From Hemileia vastatrix (taxonomy: Eukaryota; Basidiomycota; Pucciniomycetes; Pucciniales; Zaghouaniaceae), in contig JASXTE010000011.1 of the NCBI GenBank assembly GCA_030280995.1, positions 1,736,501-1,800,500 on the forward strand: a stretch of 64,000 nucleotides of DNA, read 5' to 3'. Below, in pieces: positions 33,973 to 43,429 of this stretch. A program made the position numbers and the translations under genes. Under the pieces are notes generated by a model. It did not search any database and had not been told where the DNA came from. It worked only from the letters and a program-made list of their open reading frames with translations. The stretch's first letter is position 1. Each line of letters starts with the position of its first letter.

Positions 33973-34663
33973 ACTGAGGGCCTTTCCAAACGACGACGAC
34001 GATCGAGCCTGGCGACGAACGACAAAACGCACGGACCACCTAGCAAAACGAAACTTTTGCCGCAACTGTGTTTCGAACTTGGGTTCGACATCTTAGGTTT
34101 ATATAATATTAATTTTTATATTATTTTGAAGTGATTTTTCGATCACTATAGTAAGTTCACCTTTGCGCCTCTCACTCATATTACTATATTTTTATTGCAA
34201 TAACAGTGATTGTGGCTTAATTGCTGATTCACTGAGTGTAAGTGTTCAATTTTTAAAAATTTTTTTTTCCTAGTTGACCATTATAGAGTGTTAAATCCTC
34301 TTAGTCCTAGAAGAATTGACATTATTATTAATACAAATTGAATTATTAATTTAATTTTTTTTTATTATTAATTATTGTTAATTTTGGTTGACTTAAAAGT
34401 ACATTGTGCTTAGTCCCAATATATTGCCATATTTAATATTGGTAATTAATTGGTTGAATTAACTTACTTGTTATTCCCAATTTAACCTTGCAATCCATTT
34501 TTTTAAAAAAATTAATTTTTTTAATTATTACTTTATATTGAAAGTTATTTTTCTATAATTTAATTAATTAAAAATTTTTTTTTTATTATTTGGAGCAATT
34601 ATTGACTAACTTTGATTATTTTTTTTATAAAGTACAAAGTAAAATATAAATCTTCCCACTAGT
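33973..34663 (+). other. 5' leader and PBS-like site of element D
   Basis: TGAGGGCCTTTCC (33975-33987) sits where C has TGGGGGCCTTTCC, so the PBS has a G-to-A change at its third base. A CpG-rich segment (about 33987-34090) follows, including a TCGAAC-TTGG-GTTCGA hairpin. A leader intron is conceivable (GTAAGT at 34151 to TTTCCTAG at 34273), but the donor is not conserved in element 1. Confidence 0.6.
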
Positions 34664-35403
34664 ATGTCCAACAATTTGGCAGAAAAAATGGATAACATGC
34701 AAGTGGATGAGATAGAAATTGACTATGATGCTGACACTGTAAGTTCTTCTAAAGTTGGTCATAAAAAATCTTATGCTAACACAAAGAATTCACATACTGC
34801 AGGATGTGGAAATGACAGGAAATGCAAACAAACCAAACCCCCTTCCCCCAGTACCACAGAAGGAAGTAAAGCCTCTAGTGCCTCAAGAAGGTCTTCCAAA
34901 AGGCTTCAAAATAAAAAAGCTTCCTCTGCCACAACAAATCAGAAACCTATCCAGTCATATAAAAGAGTTGAAGACAGAAAATATGACGTACAAAGCAAAG
35001 GTAGACACATTGTGGGATCAGGTCCAAGAACTCAGGAACCAGATTCAGGCCCAAGCCCCTCCTCAATTGCCTCCCAATCAGCTTCAATTTCAGGCTCAAC
35101 CTTCACAGCCACCCAGCTCAACCATCCAAAATCCAAATACTATGGAAGTAGAGCAATGGAAATGGGATTGTCTAATGAGTCACTACCAACAGAATGTGCA
35201 ACACCCGCCTCATCATCAGCCTGGCCCATCCAGAACACCCAATTTCCATCCACTTCCTCATCCCTACCAACAAGGCAGGAGAAAGAAGGCCCAAGTACAA
35301 TCCCAAACCCAGTCTCAGGGGAAGTTTCCTCCTCTGCCATGGTAAGTAATTTGGTTGATAGTCACTTGGGTATGTTTTCTAATAAAACTTCTTCTGCAGG
35401 TAA
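34664..35403 (+). CDS. Element D ORF1 (two introns, overprinted on Gag-Pol)
   Basis: Model: exon 1 34664-34738, intron 1 34739-34802 (64 bp, GTAAGT, branch GCTAACA, CTGCAG), exon 2 34803-35341, intron 2 35342-35399 (58 bp, GTAAGT, branch TCTAATA, CTTCTGCAG), then G and TAA 35401-35403; 205 aa. Both introns are 1 modulo 3. Splicing intron 1 moves translation into the second frame, and splicing intron 2 leaves it one base out of register with Gag-Pol. Exon 2 is open in this frame in C, D, E and element 1. The product combines a likely coiled coil with Pro/Gln-rich segments and ends Pro-Trp. It could be an N-terminal Gag domain (if +1 frameshifting occurs), a separate particle or nucleic-acid-binding protein, or a regulator of splicing. 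No homologue is recognised. Confidence 0.68.
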
Positions 35404-38400
35404 TATTATTGAACATGGTGAAAGAACAGTTAAACCTGTTAAAAGACAGCTTCCTGTAACTAGTAGCCCTATTGATGTAATTAGCAAATTGTCATTTGAT
35501 GAACCTTTACATTTAACTTCTACATCTTTAATTAATCCTTCTCTTGCAATTAAAAATGATTCTGTTCCCCCTGAAATCTATACCTTAATTGAAAAAACTT
35601 CTGAGGAAATATTGAAAGATACCCTTGATTTTAATATTGTGAAAGACAAACATGTGAGAGATGTGTTAATCCATGAAAATGATAGATTAAATAATTTACA
35701 CTTGCAATGTAAAGTGAGTTCTTCTGTACAAGATACAGCTTATTTAAAAATCAAAGAAACCTTGAATATTGTTCTTAGTCAACAAAAACAAATAAGAAGT
35801 GACCATAGAGCTATCTCAGATAGAAATATCAGTCTACATAAGACTTTGAGTGAATTGAAACCCCTTATTGAGGAAAATTATTCATTCAAAAATGAAATAA
35901 AATCTCTGCAAAATGAGTTTAAGAAGCTAAAAAATGATTTCCATGCACTAAGTACCAAGCACTCAGTTTCTGAGGACAGAAATGTTCTATCTCTTGCAAA
36001 AGTAAATGACCAGATGTCTGAAATTCCAAGAATAAGAAACTATGTGTCTGACCTACAGGAAAAGTTCTCAACCTTAACCATCAATAATGAATTAAATGAG
36101 ATTTCTGCAAATAAGCTGCATAAAAATAAAGGGAAAAAACCTGAACAAAGTTCATCCTTTCTTCCTCATATTTCAACCATTAAACAAACTGACAATGAGT
36201 CTGTAAAATCTTTTGCTACTAGCAAAAAATCTTGTGATGGTCATGCACCAGCTGTTTCTGTAAATAATGAAATTTCTGAACACCTGGCTAAACTTCAGGA
36301 ATTATTACTAATGAATAATTCAAACCAAAAAGTGGACCATCCCAGTAGTCAGAAAAATTGGCCTAAGTTAGACCAATATCCTACCTTTGATGGTGATTCT
36401 TCCTCTGATTGGCAACACTTTATCCAAAGAATTGATAATTTAAAGAGATCTTATAAACTACCTGATGAGGAAATTGTTTCTAAGCTAATTTCTTTATTTT
36501 CCAATGTAGCCTTGATGTGGTATGAATCTGTCCTCTTAGATAACAATCATTATACATGGAATGATTGGAAATCCTTGATTGAGAATCAGTTTGGTGGTTC
36601 AAAATTCAGGTTAGCTCAGCAAAGACTGTATGAGAATACTAGATATGTATCCTCCTCTGTTGAAAAGCCCATTGTTTTTCTGATGAAAATAACTAAAATC
36701 CTTAGAGCAATTGATCCAAAGATGGATTATGATATTTGGAGAGATAAAATCTTGTATAAATTACCAAATTCTCTTAGGGATTTGATTGTTGCTAGAACTG
36801 AGCATGTAAGGGAAAATTCTTCTTTCATTAATATCTGTAATGAAGTACTACTCAACCATAGATATGAACCAAAGAATTACCTTAGTAAATCTTATAATGA
36901 TCAAAATAAACCTTCTATAAAACTCCCAGAAAAATCTGGTAAACCCTCTGCCCCAGTTGCACCTAAAAAATATGCAACAAATACTTGTTATAAGTGTAAC
37001 AAACCGTGGCAGAAGGGTCATGTTTGTGACAAGAAAATTCATCTTGTTGAACATAATGAAGACACTGATGAAATTGAACTTGATGTCAATAATTCTTCCA
37101 GTGACTGTGAAAGTAATATCTCCTATGACAATGAATCTGTTAAAGATGTTTTAATGTTGGAACATGATGTCCATTATTTAAATAATATATCTGAAGATTG
37201 TGTATTGAATTTATCTTCAGTAGAAAATGCTGAGATAATTAAAGATATTACTAACAATTCTATTCCTATATCCCCTTTAAAGGCACCTGTTATCATTAAT
37301 GGTAAAAATGTTGATGTAGTTCTTGATTCTGGTGCTGGAGGAAGTGTAGTATCTGAAAAAGCTTTGGCTTCAGTGGATAAGGAATATTTGAGTAAATTAT
37401 TGCCTATAACTTCTGAAAAATGGAGAGGGTATGGTTCTACCTTATTTCCTATTGGCAAATACAAAACCTCTGTATTCTTCAAATATAATGGTGGTTTTGT
37501 CAGAGCTATTTGTGAGTTTGTTGTCATGAAAAATGATAATTTGAGCAATTGGTTTATTATGGGAAATGATATTTTAACCATGTTTGGTGTGAAACTGGAC
37601 CCAGCAAATAATTGCTTTACCTTAGGAATGAATGGGAAAAGAAAATTCAAAATTTCTTCTCCTAAACCTTCTGGGCATTTGTTGAAATCTTGTAACTCAC
37701 TGACCCAATGTAAAGGTAGAACAACAACTGAAATGGATGATTTATTACATGAAATAAATACCGCTTCTTTTGGTGATCATTTAACTAATGAACAAAAGGA
37801 TTCTATTGTTGCCTCTATTACCTCTTTCCCTATGGCTTTTGCTCATGGTTCTCACGTCTTGGGAATTGTTCAGGAAGAAATGAAAATTACCTTATCCTGT
37901 AATTTGAGTGATATTCCTCCTTCCCTTAAGAAAAAACCATATCCTGCTTCTCCATCAAAAAGAAAAGATATTGAAGATAATATTGAAACATTATTGAAAA
38001 TGAATATCATTGAGAAAGTGAATGTCACCCCCAAATATTGTGTCATCTCCCCAGTCTTGATTTCATATGAAAAAGATAAAGCTAGATTATGTGGAGATTA
38101 CAGAGCTTTAAATACTTATACTGTTGATGATATTTATCCTTTACCCAGAATTAATTCAATACATGCTACCTTGCAAGGTGCAAAATTTATTAGTTGTCTG
38201 GATGGTAATAAAGGTTATCATCAAGTTCCAGTTGAGAAAAATTCTCAAAATTTTTTGCTTATTGCTACTCATATGGGAATATATAAGTATGTTAGGATGC
38301 CATTTGGCCCTAAAAATGCTCCTTCAGTTTTCCAGAAAGTCATGGATAACACTTTCCATCAAGAAATTATTGAAGGTTGGCTCATGGTTTATATTGATGA

Positions 38401-40831
38401 TATTATTGTTTTTTCTAAAACTTTTGATGAACATATGATTCACTTGAATAGAGTTTTCCAAAAAATGGATGAAATCAATATGACCTTATCTTTAAAAAAG
38501 TGTAAATTTGGTTTTCAATCTTTGAAAGTCCTTGGTCATGTTGTGTCAGGCTTACAAATTCGTGTAGACCATAATAAAGTTGCTGCCATTCAAAATGTTA
38601 AAGCACCAACTTCTGTAAGAGAAATCCAAAGTTTTTTGGGTATGTGTGGCTATTATAGACAATATATTAAAAATTATCAGGTCATAGCCTTACCTCTTAC
38701 AAAACTAACCAGAAAAGATGTTGCTTTTCTCTGGAATGATGACTGTCAGAAAGCTTTTAATACATTGAAAAATTGCTTAATGACAGCCCCTATATTGGCT
38801 CTCCCAGATTTTAACAAGCCATTTGTACTTTATACAGATGCTAGCTTTATTGGTCTGGGTGCTGCCCTTCACCAAAAGCAAATTATTAATGATAAATCCT
38901 CAGAGGTTGTAATTTGTTATATTTCAAGAACCTTAAGGAATAGTGAATTGAAATATGGTGCCACTCAATTGGAATGCTTAGCAGTTGTTTGGGCTCTTGA
39001 GAAACTTCATTACTACTTGGATGACCAAAAATTTGAGTTGGTAACTGACTGTAGTGCTGTGAAATCTCTCTTAAACCTCAAAACACCTAACAGACATATG
39101 TTCAGGTGGCAACTTGCTGTTCAGGAATACAGAGGAAGGATGACTATTATCCACAGGGCTGGAAATGTTCACTCTAATGTTGATATGCTCTCCAGATTGC
39201 CTCTGCCAAATAATGACTCCAATCCTGCTTATGTACCTGAGGATGACACTGTTCATATACATGGTATATTTATAGTTGATATGGAAGAAGAGTTATTACA
39301 GTTAATACTGGATTCATATGATAAAGATTCTGACTTAAATAAATTAGTTACTATTTTGAATGATCCTAAGAATGCTTCAATTCAAGCATTAATAAAAACT
39401 CTTCCTGCAAAATACCAAAATGCTTTAAATAAAGGAAAGTTTTCTATTGAAGATGGTTATATATATTATAGAAGGAAGCTTACCAATGTAATTGTTATTC
39501 CTCCTTCAATGAAAGAAACTATCCTCAAACTTTGTCATGATGACATATTAGCTGGACATTTTGATCTTGAAAAAACATTGATTAGAATCAAAAACACTGC
39601 ATGGTGGGCTAATATGTCTGAAGACACAAAATTATATGTTGAATCTTGTGATTCCTGCCAAAAATCTAAAAGGTTGACAGGTAAGAGAGCAGGGTTATTA
39701 CAACATATTGAAGCACCTAGTGCTCCCTGGCAAATCATTAATATGGATTTTGTCACTGGTCTTCCTGTTGCAGGTAAAGACAGCTTTAACTCTTGTTGGG
39801 TAATAGTTGATAGATTCACAAAAATGTGCAAATTTATTCCAACCCACAAAGATGTATCCACCAAGGAATTAGCTTTCTTATGGTGGTCTTACATGTTTAA
39901 TATTATTGGTTTTCCAAAAGCCATTATCTCTGATAGGGATCCAAAATTCACTTCTGAGTTTTGGACCTCTTTGATGGATATTTGTGGCTGTGAGTTGAAA
40001 TTGTCTACAGCTCACCATCCTCAGACTGATGGTCTAGCTGAAAGAATGATTCAAACTCTGGAAGATATGATTAGAAGGTATTGTGCCTTTGGTTTAGAAT
40101 ATAAAGACAATGACAGATTTACTCATGATTGGGTCACTCTTTTGCCTGGTCTTGAATTTGCATATAATAGCACTGTTCATTCTGTCACTGAGAAAAAGCC
40201 TTTTGAGCTCTGGTTAGGTTATGTCCCAAACACTCCTGCTCAGATTCTCAATAATAAATTACCTAAGTTGGAACTGCACCCTGGTGTAAAATCTTTTATG
40301 CAAATGCAACAGCTCTGCAGAAAACATGCTCAAAGTTGTATTGATAAAGCATTTGAATATGAAAAGAAAAGATGGGATAAATCCCATAAAGAATACACAT
40401 TTAACAAGGGTGATGAAGTGTTGATCTCTACTGTCCATTTCAATTTACAAGGTAACCACAAATTAAAAGATCCTTTTGTAGGACCATTTGTTGTTAAAAG
40501 AATGGTTGGTGATAATGCAGTAGAAGTTGTATTGTATTCTCCATATGATAGGAAACATCCTGTTTTTCCCATTTCTTTACTTAAACCTTATACTTCCAAC
40601 AGTGACTTATTTCCACAAAGAAGAGGAAGACCTAAGAAGAACCCTCAGGAAGTCACAGAAACAGCAGAAATTGATAAAATTCTCAATGATAGAATTATCA
40701 CTTCTGAAAGAGGTACTGAATATTTATTGAGATATAAGAACAAATCATCTGAACATGATGCATGGATACCTGGCAAAGAAATTTCAAATCTGCCTGCTCT
40801 GTTGAAAAAATACAAAAAGAAAAAATCTTAA
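34664..40831 (+). CDS. Element D Gag-Pol polyprotein (unspliced frame)
   Basis: 2,055 codons, ATG 34664 to TAA. Same domain order and positions as element C, with scattered amino-acid differences. Protease LDSGAGGS, RT YIDDIIVFSK, RNase H LYTDASF, integrase MDF / SDRDPKF / LAER and the chromodomain are intact. All proteins come from one frame with no Gag/Pol frameshift, as in many fungal Ty3 elements that make a single polyprotein. The stop is followed by T-rich sequence and the PPT AGAGTGAGGGAG (40855-40866) directly before the middle LTR. Confidence 0.95.
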   Translation: MSNNLAEKMDNMQVDEIEIDYDADTVSSSKVGHKKSYANTKNSHTAGCGNDRKCKQTKPPSPSTTEGSKASSASRRSSKRLQNKKASSATTNQKPIQSYKRVEDRKYDVQSKGRHIVGSGPRTQEPDSGPSPSSIASQSASISGSTFTATQLNHPKSKYYGSRAMEMGLSNESLPTECATPASSSAWPIQNTQFPSTSSSLPTRQEKEGPSTIPNPVSGEVSSSAMVSNLVDSHLGMFSNKTSSAGNIIEHGERTVKPVKRQLPVTSSPIDVISKLSFDEPLHLTSTSLINPSLAIKNDSVPPEIYTLIEKTSEEILKDTLDFNIVKDKHVRDVLIHENDRLNNLHLQCKVSSSVQDTAYLKIKETLNIVLSQQKQIRSDHRAISDRNISLHKTLSELKPLIEENYSFKNEIKSLQNEFKKLKNDFHALSTKHSVSEDRNVLSLAKVNDQMSEIPRIRNYVSDLQEKFSTLTINNELNEISANKLHKNKGKKPEQSSSFLPHISTIKQTDNESVKSFATSKKSCDGHAPAVSVNNEISEHLAKLQELLLMNNSNQKVDHPSSQKNWPKLDQYPTFDGDSSSDWQHFIQRIDNLKRSYKLPDEEIVSKLISLFSNVALMWYESVLLDNNHYTWNDWKSLIENQFGGSKFRLAQQRLYENTRYVSSSVEKPIVFLMKITKILRAIDPKMDYDIWRDKILYKLPNSLRDLIVARTEHVRENSSFINICNEVLLNHRYEPKNYLSKSYNDQNKPSIKLPEKSGKPSAPVAPKKYATNTCYKCNKPWQKGHVCDKKIHLVEHNEDTDEIELDVNNSSSDCESNISYDNESVKDVLMLEHDVHYLNNISEDCVLNLSSVENAEIIKDITNNSIPISPLKAPVIINGKNVDVVLDSGAGGSVVSEKALASVDKEYLSKLLPITSEKWRGYGSTLFPIGKYKTSVFFKYNGGFVRAICEFVVMKNDNLSNWFIMGNDILTMFGVKLDPANNCFTLGMNGKRKFKISSPKPSGHLLKSCNSLTQCKGRTTTEMDDLLHEINTASFGDHLTNEQKDSIVASITSFPMAFAHGSHVLGIVQEEMKITLSCNLSDIPPSLKKKPYPASPSKRKDIEDNIETLLKMNIIEKVNVTPKYCVISPVLISYEKDKARLCGDYRALNTYTVDDIYPLPRINSIHATLQGAKFISCLDGNKGYHQVPVEKNSQNFLLIATHMGIYKYVRMPFGPKNAPSVFQKVMDNTFHQEIIEGWLMVYIDDIIVFSKTFDEHMIHLNRVFQKMDEINMTLSLKKCKFGFQSLKVLGHVVSGLQIRVDHNKVAAIQNVKAPTSVREIQSFLGMCGYYRQYIKNYQVIALPLTKLTRKDVAFLWNDDCQKAFNTLKNCLMTAPILALPDFNKPFVLYTDASFIGLGAALHQKQIINDKSSEVVICYISRTLRNSELKYGATQLECLAVVWALEKLHYYLDDQKFELVTDCSAVKSLLNLKTPNRHMFRWQLAVQEYRGRMTIIHRAGNVHSNVDMLSRLPLPNNDSNPAYVPEDDTVHIHGIFIVDMEEELLQLILDSYDKDSDLNKLVTILNDPKNASIQALIKTLPAKYQNALNKGKFSIEDGYIYYRRKLTNVIVIPPSMKETILKLCHDDILAGHFDLEKTLIRIKNTAWWANMSEDTKLYVESCDSCQKSKRLTGKRAGLLQHIEAPSAPWQIINMDFVTGLPVAGKDSFNSCWVIVDRFTKMCKFIPTHKDVSTKELAFLWWSYMFNIIGFPKAIISDRDPKFTSEFWTSLMDICGCELKLSTAHHPQTDGLAERMIQTLEDMIRRYCAFGLEYKDNDRFTHDWVTLLPGLEFAYNSTVHSVTEKKPFELWLGYVPNTPAQILNNKLPKLELHPGVKSFMQMQQLCRKHAQSCIDKAFEYEKKRWDKSHKEYTFNKGDEVLISTVHFNLQGNHKLKDPFVGPFVVKRMVGDNAVEVVLYSPYDRKHPVFPISLLKPYTSNSDLFPQRRGRPKKNPQEVTETAEIDKILNDRIITSERGTEYLLRYKNKSSEHDAWIPGKEISNLPALLKKYKKKKS
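34739..34802 (+). other. Putative intron 1 of element D
   Basis: Phase 0, 64 bp, donor GTAAGT, branch CTAAC about 24 bp before the CTGCAG acceptor. Also open in the unspliced Gag-Pol frame. Equivalents: C 30053-29990, E 42765-42828, element 1 8002-7945. Confidence 0.68.
35342..35399 (+). other. Putative intron 2 of element D
   Basis: Phase 2, 58 bp, donor GTAAGT, branch CTAAT, pyrimidine-rich CTTCTGCAG acceptor. The codon across the junction is TGG whether or not the intron is removed, and the next codon is TAA in both cases. Equivalents: C 29450-29393, E 43368-43425, element 1 7489-7432 (also 58 bp). Confidence 0.68.
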
Positions 40832-40866
40832 CATTTTTTTTTATTGTTTTTTTTAGAGTGAGGGAG

Positions 40867-41998
40867 TGTCAGCCAGGCTATTCCAGGAGTCCAGTAAATG
40901 ATATATAAATTATAAAACCTTAAAAAGTGGGTAAGACTTGTATTTAATGAATATAACTTAATATTTTATTGCATAATGAAATTATATAAGAATTTTATTA
41001 TATACAAGTGTTACATTAAATTTATTGGTTATATATATTTTTATATATACAATTAAATTGAGCATAATATAATATATTCTACAAATAATGGCGCATTTTT
41101 ATGTATTTAATAATTATAAATTTATATTTAATTAATTAAAAAACATATATTATAATTACAAGTGTAAATTTGATTTATAATATATTTAAATTAATTACTT
41201 AAATTTATATATTAAATAATACCTCTCATATGATACTAAACAATAATTAAGGACGCTTCTTTTGACCCTTAATTGTGTTAGAAAAAACAAATAAATTAAT
41301 TTGGACTAAATGGAGATTAATTGCTTGTTTTGTTGCGTCAAATTATTTTTTGTTTCACTTAAAATGTCCTTTAATTAGAATGTACCATCTGTTGGGAATT
41401 ATATTTCTCATAGTTCCTATGTTTCCAATCTTGTTTAGTTATTCACTATTGTCACTTACTGATTTGGGAATTAATGGCGGGGAAATTGGATTCTTAATTG
41501 GGCTTTTAATTATTTGTTTCATGTTTTTCTCTATATTGTTATGTTTCATTTACTCTTTTGATATGTTTGTTTTATTCCATTCTAATCATTGTATTTACAA
41601 ATATAGTAGCGCTTCAGAGGACCCATTGCCTATAAAAGGGCCTTGGATAATCCCCTGTAGCCTGATCACTTATTATACACTCAACAAATTAAATACAATT
41701 TTTATATTACGTTTATATTCTTTTTATTAGTAATAAAATTCTAATTAAAATTCTATATAACAATTTAAAGGTTGCTTTAAGTCTGATAGTAATTATATTG
41801 TTTGCCGCGCAGAACCCTTACATTAAATAGTATTATTATTAATAAATCCTAAGTTTTTGTCATCTCTTAAAGTTGCTCGCCGTTGTTTTTCCTTTTAAAT
41901 AAATTAAATATTTTATTATAATTTATTTCTTTTATTTTTCCCTTGTCCTCCTCCTTTTCTCCTCTTTTTCCTACCTTCTTCTAGACAACTGATCGACA
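40867..41998 (+). repeat. Middle LTR shared by D and E
   Basis: 1,132 bp; serves as 3' LTR of D and 5' LTR of E. TATA box at 41631-41638. No TSD-like duplication flanks it: a PPT lies on its left and a PBS-like site on its right. Confidence 0.95.
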
Positions 41999-42689
41999 AC
42001 TGAGGGCCTTTCCAAACGACGACGACGATCGAGCCTGGCGACGAACGACAAAACGCACGGACCACCTAGCAAAACGAAACTTTTGCCGCAACTGTGTTTC
42101 GAACTTGGGTTCGACATCTTAGGTTTATATAATATTAATTTTTATATTATTTTGAAGTGATTTTTCGATCACTATAGTAAGTTCACCTTTGCGCCTCTCA
42201 CTCATATTACTATATTTTTATTGCAATAACAGTGATTGTGGCTTAATTGCTGATTCACTGAGTGTAAGTGTTCAATTTTTAAAAATTTTTTTTTCCTAGT
42301 TGACCATTATAGAGTGTTAAATCCTCTTAGTCCTAGAAGAATTGACATTATTATTAATACAAATTGAATTATTAATTTAATTTTTTTTTATTATTAATTA
42401 TTGTTAATTTTGGTTGACTTAAAAGTACATTGTGCTTAGTCCCAATATATTGCCATATTTAATATTGGTAATTAATTGGTTGAATTAACTTACTTGTTAT
42501 TCCCAATTTAACCTTGCAATCCATTTTTTTAAAAAAATTAATTTTTTTAATTATTACTTTATATTGAAAGTTATTTTTCTATAATTTAATTAATTAAAAA
42601 TTTTTTTTTTATTATTTGGAGCAATTATTGACTAACTTTGATTATTTTTTTTATAAAGTACAAAGTAAAATATAAATCTTCCCACTAGT
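41999..42689 (+). other. 5' leader and PBS-like site of element E
   Basis: Essentially the same as the D leader, with PBS-like TGAGGGCCTTTCC at 42001-42013. Because both units share the altered PBS, the change predates the tandem. Confidence 0.65.
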
Positions 42690-43429
42690 ATGTCCAACAA
42701 TTTGGCAGAAAAAATGGATAACATGCAAGTGGATGAGATAGAAATTGACTATGATGCTGACACTGTAAGTTCTTCTAAAGTTGGTCATAAAAAATCTTAT
42801 GCTAACACAAAGAATTCACATACTGCAGGATGTGGAAATGACAGGAAATGCAAACAAACCAAACCCCCTTCCCCCAGTACCACAGAAGGAAGTAAAGCCT
42901 CTAGTGCCTCAAGAAGGTCTTCCAAAAGGCTTCAAAATAAAAAAGCTTCCTCTGCCACAACAAATCAGCAACCTATCCAGTCATATAAAAGAGTTGAAGA
43001 CAGAAAATATGACGTACAAAGCAAAGGTAGACACATTGTGGGATCAGGTCCAAGAACTCAGGAACCAGATTCAGGCCCAAGCCCCTCCTCAATTGCCTCC
43101 CAATCAGCTTCAATTTCAGGCTCAACCTTCACAGCCACCCAGCTCAACCATCCAAAATCCAAATACTATGGAAGTAGAGCAATGGAAATGGGATTATCTA
43201 ATGAGTCACTACCAACAGAATGTGCAACACCCGCCTCATCATCAGCCTGGCCCATCCAGAACACCCAATTTCCATCCACTTCCTCATCCCTACCAACAAG
43301 GCAGGAGAAAGAAGGCCCAAGTACAATCCCAAACCCAGTCTCAGGGGAAGTTTCCTCCTCTGCCATGGTAAGTAATTTGGTTGATAGTCACTTGGGTATG
43401 TTTTCTAATAAAACTTCTTCTGCAGGTAA
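42690..43429 (+). CDS. Element E ORF1 (two introns, overprinted)
   Basis: Same model as D shifted by 8,026 bp: intron 1 42765-42828, exon 2 42829-43367, intron 2 43368-43425, TAA 43427-43429. D and E differ within exon 2 at single bases (for example Cys/Tyr and Arg/Ser in this frame), and both remain open. Confidence 0.68.

Noticed and set aside
35400..35450. A splice acceptor joining ORF1 in frame to Gag-Pol
   Set aside because: The only strong acceptor (35399) leaves TAA in frame. Later AGs that would fit (for example 35424) lack a pyrimidine tract and a branch site, and element 1 supports the same 58-bp intron.
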